A DNA stretch of 64,000 bases from Polyangium fumosum (lineage in GTDB: Bacteria > Myxococcota_A > Polyangia > Polyangiales > Polyangiaceae): assembly GCF_005144585.1 (NCBI RefSeq), contig NZ_SSMQ01000013.1:62001-126000 (forward strand). The letters run 5' to 3'. Each line of letters opens with the position of its first letter. The first letter of the stretch is position 1. This document shows, piece after piece, positions 7,957 to 14,773 of the stretch. The notes beneath the pieces are model-generated. The model was not told the origin of the DNA and did not search any database. It saw nothing but the letters and a program-made list of their open reading frames with translations. A program made the position numbers and the translations under genes.

Positions 7957-8838
7957 TCAGAGCTCGAAGTCGGCCGCGGAGCGAGGCGCGAGCTTGAAGC
8001 CGTAGAAGTAGGTGACGACGCCGGTGACGGACTTGAACTTCACGCCCTCGGCGAGGAGCGGGCCCTCGTTCTTGAGGTCGAAGAGCTCGTTCGAGATGCT
8101 GGGCACGTCGATCTGGCTGATGCCGCCGCCGACGTCGATCGGCGCGGAGTAGCGGCCGCTGCTCTCGTAGGCCTTGTCCGCGATCGCGACGTTCTCGATG
8201 CGCACGAGCATGCCGAGATACTGGCGCGCGCCCTCGTACGTCTTGAGGTCGGTGGTCGGGATCGTCTTCGCAGGGAGCGCTGACCCGAGCTCGAAGCGGA
8301 AGGTCATCGTGCCGCCGATCTCCGGCAAGGTGCGGCACTGCGGGAACGGGCCACTCGTGGGGCCGGCGAACTCCATGAGGTTGCCGAGCACGTCGACGAC
8401 GTCCCCCACGGCGAGGCGCAAATCCGGCGGGCTGAACGAAGGCGCGTAGACCGTCATGCCCGCGTAGGGGCCGATGGGATCAGCGCAGCCGTCTTGTACG
8501 TAGTAGTTGCCCGACGCGCCGTTGCCGGTCTCGTCGTAGCGATCGATGGCGACGATCCGCAGGCCCGAGAGGTTGACCGGTCGGTCGGGCGGGTAGCTGC
8601 ACGATTTGCTCATCGCCTGGGTGGGATCGACCCAGGTCGGCTCTCCGACGACGTCGGGCAGTCGGTCGCCTCCGCCACAAGGATCGGCGGCAGGTTTGCT
8701 GGGCGGATCCCCCGTGCCGCCGTCGCCGGTGCCGCTGCAGGCCGAGGTGGCCAGGGCGACGAGGAGCGCGAACACGAAAGGTCGCGCGGCAACGCAGGTC
8801 GAGGCGAACGTGGCGAAGCAGTCGCGAAAGAAGCGCAT
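7957..8838 (-). CDS. lipoprotein with probable OB-fold domain
   Basis: A 293-residue protein from ATG 8838, where a signal peptide begins (MRFFRDCFATF) and ends in a lipobox (ALATSACSG). AGGAG abuts the start. The longer ORF upstream (to 9063) overlaps the divergent Fe-S gene and reads as low-complexity sequence, so it was rejected. After a short Gly/Pro/Cys linker, the body contains LRIVAIDRYDETGNGASGNY, DLRLAVGDVVDVLGNLMEF and YLGMLVRIENVAI. These features fit OB-fold domains attached to secreted nucleases and other exported proteins. No catalytic domain is present. Function unknown; exported lipid-anchored location is well supported. Confidence 0.75.
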   Translation of the reverse strand: MRFFRDCFATFASTCVAARPFVFALLVALATSACSGTGDGGTGDPPSKPAADPCGGGDRLPDVVGEPTWVDPTQAMSKSCSYPPDRPVNLSGLRIVAIDRYDETGNGASGNYYVQDGCADPIGPYAGMTVYAPSFSPPDLRLAVGDVVDVLGNLMEFAGPTSGPFPQCRTLPEIGGTMTFRFELGSALPAKTIPTTDLKTYEGARQYLGMLVRIENVAIADKAYESSGRYSAPIDVGGGISQIDVPSISNELFDLKNEGPLLAEGVKFKSVTGVVTYFYGFKLAPRSAADFEL

Positions 8839-8958
8839 CTCCTGCCGGGGTCTTACCACGTCTCGGGCGATGCTTGGATCCAAAGGCCCGGGCAGCTCGT
8901 TCGTGTCGTCGTCGAAACCACGCCTGCCCCGAGGCGCGCACGTTGCTATAGGGAGAAC

Positions 8959-9477
8959 GTGCTCTCCGGTCGCGCGCTCGCTCTCGTGGTGCTTGCCTGG
9001 TCGCTGCTCAAGGTCCTCGTCGGGAGGCTGTTCGGGCGGAAGACAGGCCTCCCGCTGTTCCACGAGAACTACGACGCCGACGGTCTGCCGGCGCTCGACG
9101 CCGCAGAACGCGAGCGCATCGCGAGTTTTTCGCGATGCATCGCGTGCGGGCGTTGCGACGTGGGCGAGGCAGATCGCATCGCAGCCTCCGGCGGCGAGTA
9201 CCCCGGTCTGATGACGATCGTGCTCTCGTCGTCACGCAGCATGCCGGACTACGACGCCGCCGCGCGTTCTCTCGCGCACGTGCCGATGGAAGTGCTCGCG
9301 CAAAAAGAAGAGATCTGTCCGACGCGCGTGCCCTTCGTGGAGCTCGCGCGGTTCGTGCGATCCAAGGCCGGCGCGAAGCAACGCCCGACGCCGAGCGTCA
9401 CCGCCACCGCCGTGGAAGAGGCAGGCGCGCAGGCTCCCGGCCAACGTGAGCACCCCCCGGCGACGGCCCCCACGTAG
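8959..9477 (+). CDS. small membrane-anchored Fe-S (ferredoxin-like) protein
   Basis: A 172-residue protein from a GTG at 8959, with GGGAG 3 nt upstream of the codon. Residues 5-24 form one membrane helix (ALALVVLAWSLLKVLVG). It then has C-x2-C-x2-C (CIACGRC, Cys 60, 63, 66) and a distant C-P (EEICPTRVPF, Cys 120). This is the ligand pattern of one [4Fe-4S] cluster, but with an unusually long gap before the fourth Cys. It resembles the Fe-S halves of heterodisulfide-reductase or succinate-dehydrogenase-type proteins in motif only. The last 45 residues are low-complexity. It is divergent from the OB-like lipoprotein gene, with 120 bp between starts. Redox partner unknown. Confidence 0.65.
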   Translation: MLSGRALALVVLAWSLLKVLVGRLFGRKTGLPLFHENYDADGLPALDAAERERIASFSRCIACGRCDVGEADRIAASGGEYPGLMTIVLSSSRSMPDYDAAARSLAHVPMEVLAQKEEICPTRVPFVELARFVRSKAGAKQRPTPSVTATAVEEAGAQAPGQREHPPATAPT

Positions 9478-9563
9478 GCCTCCCCGCCGTCCAATTTGCT
9501 TGGAGCCCCCAGCATGTCGGGATAGACGGGACCTAGGCCGCGCTCTCGGCGCGCCTCCCGATC

Positions 9564-10025
9564 ATGCTGGTTCGACGCCCCTCTTCCGTGCTCGTTCTCG
9601 CGACGGTCCTCAGCCTGTCCACAGGTTGCGGCGGCAGCGCAGAAGCCGCAGGGCGAGGCGCCGTCACGCCGGAAGCCACGTCCGCAGGCGCATCGGGGGC
9701 AGGGGAGGTCGAGCGCGGCGGAGCGAGTTATTACTCGGACAAGCTGAAGGGTCGGCCCACCGCAAGCGGAGAGCCGTACGAGCCAACCGAGATGACAGCC
9801 GCCCACAAGACGCTGCCCTTCGGCACGATCGTACGGGTCGAGCGCGAAGGTCGATCGATCGAGGTACGGATCAACGATCGAGGCCCCCACGTCCGAGGGC
9901 GGATCATCGATCTGTCACGCCGCGCCGCCGAAGCCCTGGGCATCGTACGGATGGGCGTCGCCGACGTGGTGCTACGCGTCGTGTCGATGCCGCCGAAGAA
10001 GTCCGCGAAGAAGAAGCGTCGCTGA
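9564..10025 (+). CDS. rlpA: RlpA-like lipoprotein (double-psi beta-barrel)
   Basis: A 153-residue protein. The signal peptide ends in a lipobox (SLSTGCGG), a short Ala/Gly linker follows, and then comes an RlpA double-psi barrel (about 50-140) with the family motifs GGASYYSDKLKGRPTASGE, TAAHKTLPFGT and INDRGPHVRGRIIDLS. It ends in a Lys/Arg tail. RlpA proteins are envelope lipoproteins that in Pseudomonas cleave denuded peptidoglycan; the Asp of INDRGP needed for that activity is present. No SPOR domain is found, unlike the E. coli protein. The gene ends 18 bp before repeat element B. Confidence 0.88.
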   Translation: MLVRRPSSVLVLATVLSLSTGCGGSAEAAGRGAVTPEATSAGASGAGEVERGGASYYSDKLKGRPTASGEPYEPTEMTAAHKTLPFGTIVRVEREGRSIEVRINDRGPHVRGRIIDLSRRAAEALGIVRMGVADVVLRVVSMPPKKSAKKKRR

Positions 10026-10118
10026 CACAGGCACGGCGCGGAGCCGGGGTTTCACCCCGGACCCCGACCAGGGGTTGTCCACCCCTGGACCCGGACCAGC
10101 CAGGGGCTGGACCCAGGG

Positions 10119-10149
10119 TCGATGAACTGCGCGATGCGCAGTTCATCGA
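10119..10149. repeat. element B left hairpin
   Basis: TCGATGAACTGCGC, loop GAT, GCGCAGTTCATCGA: the same 14-bp stem as the left hairpin of copy A. Confidence 0.85.
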
Positions 10150-10702
10150 ACGGGCAAGGGAAGGTCGCGGCGCGCGGCGATCCATGTGTTGGCGGACAGG
10201 TGCGCTCAGGCGTTGACGGTGTTTGTTCGGCCGCGCGACAGGTGTCGCCGGTAGGCGATTGCGGGGGGGCGCGGCCTGTCCCTCTGACGTTGGCTTCGGC
10301 GCTGGCTTGTGGTCCTCCGCGACAAGGTCCGTGGCCAGCCGACAGCGCGTGTTCGGCTGCTCGACAAGGATTGTCGGCCGCCTGCGCACCTCGTCGTCGG
10401 CTGCGACCTTCCCCCGGGAACACGCGTCGCCACATGTTCGGCGGCGAGACACTTGCCCGCCTGCGCCGACGAGCCTTGTCCGGCTTCGTGACCGATGCCC
10501 TGTGGTGGAGCTGTGGCTTGTCGTGGCGCAGAACAGACGAGGACGACGATCGATGTCGTCTGTCGACATGCCCAACAACAACGGCTCGGTGGGGCGCCGA
10601 TCGAGGACGAGCGCGTCGCTCCCCTCGTCGCCCCCCCCCCGAACCTCGTCCGCGCCGCGGCCTTGGCTGGCAGACCCGTCCCCCGCCTTGTCCACGCCCG
10701 CT

Positions 10703-10731
10703 CGATGAACTGCGCATCGCGCAGTTCATCG
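10703..10731. repeat. element B right hairpin
   Basis: CGATGAACTGCGC, loop ATC, GCGCAGTTCATCG: a 13-bp perfect stem with the same arms as the left hairpin. Confidence 0.85.
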
Positions 10732-10834
10732 TCCTGGGTCCAGCGCCTCGCTGGTCCGGGGTGGAGGGGGCGGACAGCCCCCTCCTGGGGCCTGGGGCAA
10801 CGCCCCAGCGCGACGCTCCCGTGCAAGCCTCTGC

Positions 10835-13192
10835 TTACACGAGCCGGAGACGTGGGCCGGTGGAGAAGGCGGCGATGTGACCGCTTTCTTCGACGACGTA
10901 GACGTCGCAACGTTCGTCGACGCGGAAGAGGTCGGGGACGAGGTCGGCGGGGACGCGTCCGAGGAGCTTTCCGTCTTGGGGGCGGACGACGAAGAGCTCG
11001 CTTTGGGGGACGAAGAGGGCGCCCGAGCGGAGCATGGGTTCGAGCCTGCGGGGCCTGTCGCCTTCGGCGCCGCCGAAGACGTGACGGTAACGGGTTGCTC
11101 CGTCTTTTGCGTCGATGGCGACGAGCTCGCCTCCTTCGCTGTTGAGGATGACGGTGCCGTCGACGACGAGACAGGAGGCGGTGGAGGCGCAGGCGACGAT
11201 GTCGAAGCGCGGGGCGCCTGTGGCTCGGTCGAAGCCGACGAGGCCTGTGCCGCGACGGCCGTGGGTCTGGATGACGACGGTGTCGGGGGCGAGCAGGGGG
11301 GCGCCGAGGGGGCGTGTGTCGGCGGGCAGATCGATGCTCCAGCGTGCGGCGCCGGACCAGGGATCGATGTGGTGGAGACGTGCGCTGCCTCGATCGACGA
11401 AGGCGCCGTCGCCGCTCACGGCGAAGAGGGCGTCGTGATCGACGGTCACGTGGGAGGCGAAACGACGACGGTCGCAGAATCGCCAGACGACCTCGCCTGT
11501 GAGCACGTCGAGGGCGACGAGCGCGGACTCGCCGGAGGCGACGACGAGCAGCTTGCCGGCGCGACGTAGCCGGAACATCCCGCTCCTTCGCGACGCGTAG
11601 CGCCACCGCACTTCGCCGCCGTGGAGATCGATCGCGGCGAGGTGGCGCGCGCCTTCGCTCACCACGAGCATGCGCGGCAGACCGGGCGTGCTCACGACGA
11701 CGCCCGAGGTGCTCGCGCCGGCGCGCGGCGTCAGGCTCGTCGTCCAGAGGACATCACCCGTCTGCAGGTCGTGCAGGTGGAGCGCGCCTTCGGCTTCCAT
11801 GCGCGCGAGACCGAGGGGCGTCATCACGCTCGCGGCGCGTGTCACGGGGCGCGTCCAGGCGAGCTCGCCCGTGCGACGGTCGATGCAGGACAGCTCGCGC
11901 GTGGCGCCGACGACGAGCGCGTCGCCGCAGAGGAACGTCGCGCGCAGATCGATCGAGGGGATCGCGGCGAACCAGCGCGGCGTGTAGCGCAGACGGCTCG
12001 ACGCGAGCGTCTCGTCTTCGGCGGGCTGCGGCGGCTGGCGGAGGGACGCGGCGAAGGCGCGGTAGCCTTCGGGCGCGTCGTTGATCTTCGAGTCGTCGCG
12101 CGTGAGGTCGCGCATGCGCTCGCCGAGCTCGCGCACCTTCGTGCGGAAGGCGGAGAGCCGGAGGTTTTGCGCTTGCGCGCGGTCGCGGCGCACGACGCTC
12201 CGCGCGAGGGCGCGGCCGAAGGCGACGACGCTTTGCACGAGCGCGCCCACGTCGACGGCGGGGAACGTCCATACGTGGCCCCGCTCGTCGGAGCCGCGGC
12301 GTGGCATGCCGATCGTCAGCGAGGCGTGGCCTTCGCCTTGGATGCGCACCGCGCAGATGGCGCCGCCGATGGTGAGGCGACGGTAGTAGGGCCGGCCGAG
12401 CGCCCACGCGGAGAGCGCTTCGAGCGTGATCTCCACGAGCTGCTCCGCGAAGAGGAAGACGAACACGTCGGGCAGCTCGCGCGCGTGCTCGCCCACGATG
12501 ACGCGTAGCTTGCCGCGGAAGAGCAGCGCGAAGAGATCCGCGCGCTGCACGGCTGTCTCCGCTGCCGCCGAGGGCGCGGGCGTGCGCATCAGGATGTCGG
12601 CCGCGATCGTGATCGGCACGTCTCCTGTGGGCTCGACGGCGACGACGGCGGGCTCGGCGAGGTCCTCGCCTGCGCCGAAGGGCGCGCTCGCGGCGAGGTG
12701 CTCGCGTGCTGCGGCGATACGCGCGGCTTCTCCGTAGAGCTGGGAGCGCGGGCCTTCGCCGTCGAGGGACGCGAGCGAGGCGATGGCGCTCTGCTCCGAG
12801 GGGCGCGCGAGCGCGTCGAGGGCGTTGAGGACCCGCGTGGAGAGCGCGTCGCCGTCGACGCGTCGCTCGTGGATCGCCACTTCGGGCTTCGAGCTCGTCT
12901 GCGCGAGCGAGACGAGCACGTCTCGCCCGGCGCGTTCGAGGCCGAGCTCCCAGGGCTCTCCGCCGAGGCTCACGCGGATGGCGGCGCGACGCCTCCGGAG
13001 AGCGCAGAGGTCCGCGACCGTGTAAGCGAGGTCGATCACGAGCGTAGTCGCGTCACGCTCGGGAAGGACGGTGGCGTCGGGGGCTCGATCGAGCACGAGG
13101 TCGAAGAGCGCGCGCAGCGCCGGGCCGTCGACCGAGGGGGTCGAGGCAGGCTGGATCTCGGGGCGTCGGGCAACGAGAGTAAGGCCGGTCAT
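10835..13192 (-). CDS. PQQ-type beta-propeller protein with uncharacterised N-terminal half
   Basis: A 785-residue protein with no signal peptide, so probably cytoplasmic. Residues 1-400 match no family I recognise; they are rich in charged helices (for example FRTKVRELGERMRDLTRDD near 360). From about 410 to the end there are PQQ/WD-like propeller repeats with the typical turns: CIDRRTGELAWTRPV, LHDLQTGDVLWTTSL, AIDLHGGEVRWRYAS, ALDVLTGEVVWRF and AIDAKDGATRYRHVF. The domain resembles BamB, but the lack of an export signal argues against an outer-membrane role. It may be a scaffold or sensor. Its stop lies 25 bp from repeat element B, and it diverges from the GT-C gene. Confidence 0.75.
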   Translation of the reverse strand: MTGLTLVARRPEIQPASTPSVDGPALRALFDLVLDRAPDATVLPERDATTLVIDLAYTVADLCALRRRRAAIRVSLGGEPWELGLERAGRDVLVSLAQTSSKPEVAIHERRVDGDALSTRVLNALDALARPSEQSAIASLASLDGEGPRSQLYGEAARIAAAREHLAASAPFGAGEDLAEPAVVAVEPTGDVPITIAADILMRTPAPSAAAETAVQRADLFALLFRGKLRVIVGEHARELPDVFVFLFAEQLVEITLEALSAWALGRPYYRRLTIGGAICAVRIQGEGHASLTIGMPRRGSDERGHVWTFPAVDVGALVQSVVAFGRALARSVVRRDRAQAQNLRLSAFRTKVRELGERMRDLTRDDSKINDAPEGYRAFAASLRQPPQPAEDETLASSRLRYTPRWFAAIPSIDLRATFLCGDALVVGATRELSCIDRRTGELAWTRPVTRAASVMTPLGLARMEAEGALHLHDLQTGDVLWTTSLTPRAGASTSGVVVSTPGLPRMLVVSEGARHLAAIDLHGGEVRWRYASRRSGMFRLRRAGKLLVVASGESALVALDVLTGEVVWRFCDRRRFASHVTVDHDALFAVSGDGAFVDRGSARLHHIDPWSGAARWSIDLPADTRPLGAPLLAPDTVVIQTHGRRGTGLVGFDRATGAPRFDIVACASTASCLVVDGTVILNSEGGELVAIDAKDGATRYRHVFGGAEGDRPRRLEPMLRSGALFVPQSELFVVRPQDGKLLGRVPADLVPDLFRVDERCDVYVVEESGHIAAFSTGPRLRLV

Positions 13193-13293
13193 CCGTGGGC
13201 CGAATGCTAAAGAGGCTTCTGTCGCTTCCTAAGTTTTGTGCATCGATCGTCGCGGAGTGGACAAACCGATGGAGTCTCGCTAGGAGCCCGTCC

Positions 13294-14742
13294 GTGCCGG
13301 TTTTTGGGCCGCGCGCCCTCGGAATTTCCGCGCTCGGCGCGGCCCTCGCGCTCGTGCCGGCGCTCTTCTTGTTCGGCTTCACCGTCGACGATGCGCTCCT
13401 CCCTGCGCGCTACGCGACCCACATCGCGCGTGGCCTCGGCTACCGGTGGAACGTCCACGGGCCGATCACAGACGCCGTCACGCCGCTCGGGTTTCCGTAC
13501 CTGCTCGCGCCCTTCGCTGCGGGGGGACCGCTCGATGCGCTCGCGGCGGCGAAGGTCCTCGGGCTCCTCGTATGGACGGCGGCGGCGGCGATGCTGGCGG
13601 TCACGATCGATCGTGCGTCTTTGGCGCGCGCGCGCTGGGCTGCGCTCGTGATGTTGCCCGCCTCGGCGCCGCTCGCGGCGTGGAGCGTCGCGGGGCTCGA
13701 GACGGGCTTCGCGACGGCGCTCGTGTCGATCGGCGTGTGCCTCGTCGCGATCGGGCGGCCGAGAGCGGGCGTGGTTCCGCTCGGGCTCGCGGCTGCGCTT
13801 CGGCCGGAGCTCTTGCCGTTCGTGCTCGTCGTCGCGATCACGCCGCCGCCGGGGGAGCCGATGCGCCTCGGACGCGCGGAGGGATTTCGTGTGGCCTTCG
13901 CGGCGGCGCCCTTTTTTTTCGTCGTCGCGATTCGCCTCGCCGTGTTCGGTCGTCCGACGCCGCTCGCGGTGCTCGCGAAGCCCTCGGATCCCTGGCTCGG
14001 CGCGAAGTACGCGCTCGCGTGTTTCTTGCTCACGGGTCCGCTCGCGCTCGTCGCGCCGCGCGCGCTCCTTCGATCGACTTCGTTCGTGCGCGGCCTCGTG
14101 CTCGCCGTCGCCGTTCACTTCGCCGCGGTCGCGGTCGCGGGCGGCGACTGGATGCCGCTCTCGCGCCTCGTCGTCCCCGTGCTCCCCGTGGTGATCCTCG
14201 CGGCTGCGCACCTCGGCTCCGTCGCGGACGCGCGCGTGACGGCGGCGCGTGTCGCGCTCGCGCTCGCGGGCGAGCTCTTCGTCATGATCAAGATCGGCCC
14301 CGTGGCCGCGCGTGTCGGCGCGGCTCGGACCGCGCTCGTGCGTGAGCTCGGCCCTGTGCTCGAAGGCGCCCGCGTCGTGGCTTCGCTCGATGCAGGCTGG
14401 GTCGGCGCGGCGACCGAGGCGAGCATCGTGGATCTCGCGGGGCTCACGGATCCGGCGATCGCCGCCTTGCCGGGCGGACACACGACGAAGCGGATCGCGC
14501 CGGCGATGCTCGACGCGCGCGGCGTGGATACGCTCGTCCTCCTGCTCGCGCCGGGCGCGCGTGTCGAGACGCCGTGGACGGCTTCGATCTTCGATCGCGG
14601 CGTCGAGGCGCGGATCGCGCGTTTTCCGGACATGGCGGCGAGCTTCGTGGTGACCGCGGAGAGCCGCGTGCCCGGCTTGCCCTACCTGGTGCTGCGGCGA
14701 CGGACCGACGCGGCGGGGGACGTCACGGGCGAAGCCCCTTGA
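13294..14742 (+). CDS. polytopic GT-C-type membrane glycosyltransferase-like protein
   Basis: A 482-residue integral membrane protein with about ten hydrophobic segments. The first extracytoplasmic loop contains FTVDDALLPARYATHIARG, and slightly later GYRWN. This pattern (Asp-Asp, then Arg-Tyr-Ala and a Gly-rich loop) is typical of GT-C lipid-phosphosugar transferases related to the mycobacterial arabinosyltransferase group. A soluble C-terminal domain of about 140 residues follows (VVASLDAGWVGAATEASIVD). I chose GTG 13294 because AGGAG (13282-13286) lies 7 nt upstream; the frame stays open to 13195, but that would leave 2 bp to the divergent gene. It is followed 31 bp later by the TPR-GTPase, probably in one operon. 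Substrate unknown. Confidence 0.75.
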   Translation: MPVFGPRALGISALGAALALVPALFLFGFTVDDALLPARYATHIARGLGYRWNVHGPITDAVTPLGFPYLLAPFAAGGPLDALAAAKVLGLLVWTAAAAMLAVTIDRASLARARWAALVMLPASAPLAAWSVAGLETGFATALVSIGVCLVAIGRPRAGVVPLGLAAALRPELLPFVLVVAITPPPGEPMRLGRAEGFRVAFAAAPFFFVVAIRLAVFGRPTPLAVLAKPSDPWLGAKYALACFLLTGPLALVAPRALLRSTSFVRGLVLAVAVHFAAVAVAGGDWMPLSRLVVPVLPVVILAAAHLGSVADARVTAARVALALAGELFVMIKIGPVAARVGAARTALVRELGPVLEGARVVASLDAGWVGAATEASIVDLAGLTDPAIAALPGGHTTKRIAPAMLDARGVDTLVLLLAPGARVETPWTASIFDRGVEARIARFPDMAASFVVTAESRVPGLPYLVLRRRTDAAGDVTGEAP

Positions 14743-14773
14743 TCCGAAGCCGCGGCCGGCCTTTGATGCAGCC

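Larger units (their letters stand above)
10043..10810. repeat. composite inverted-repeat intergenic element, copy B (long core)
   Basis: Same architecture as copy A. The left end at 10043-10100 is nearly identical to A. It is followed by the hairpin at 10119-10149, a 550-bp core, the hairpin at 10703-10731, and an inverted right end at about 10750-10810. It lies between convergent genes, 18 bp after the rlpA stop and 25 bp from the stop of the next gene. The core (10150-10702) has no credible ORF. It holds several degenerate copies of a motif near TGTTCGGC-n-CGACAAGG in both orientations, plus a run of ten C (10631-10640). No transposase or RNA family was recognised. Confidence 0.8.

Noticed and set aside
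10187-10577. CRISPR-like array
   Set aside because: Motifs are degenerate, irregularly spaced and in both orientations; no spacers and no cas genes.
10052-10729. 225-codon minus-strand ORF inside repeat element B (and plus-strand counterparts)
   Set aside because: It is open through hairpins and terminal repeats and has no folded-protein character; repeated CRAAE-like peptides come from the DNA motif.
13195-13293. Longer start for the GT-C protein
   Set aside because: It would leave 2 bp to the divergent start and lacks a ribosome site; AGGAG supports GTG 13294.
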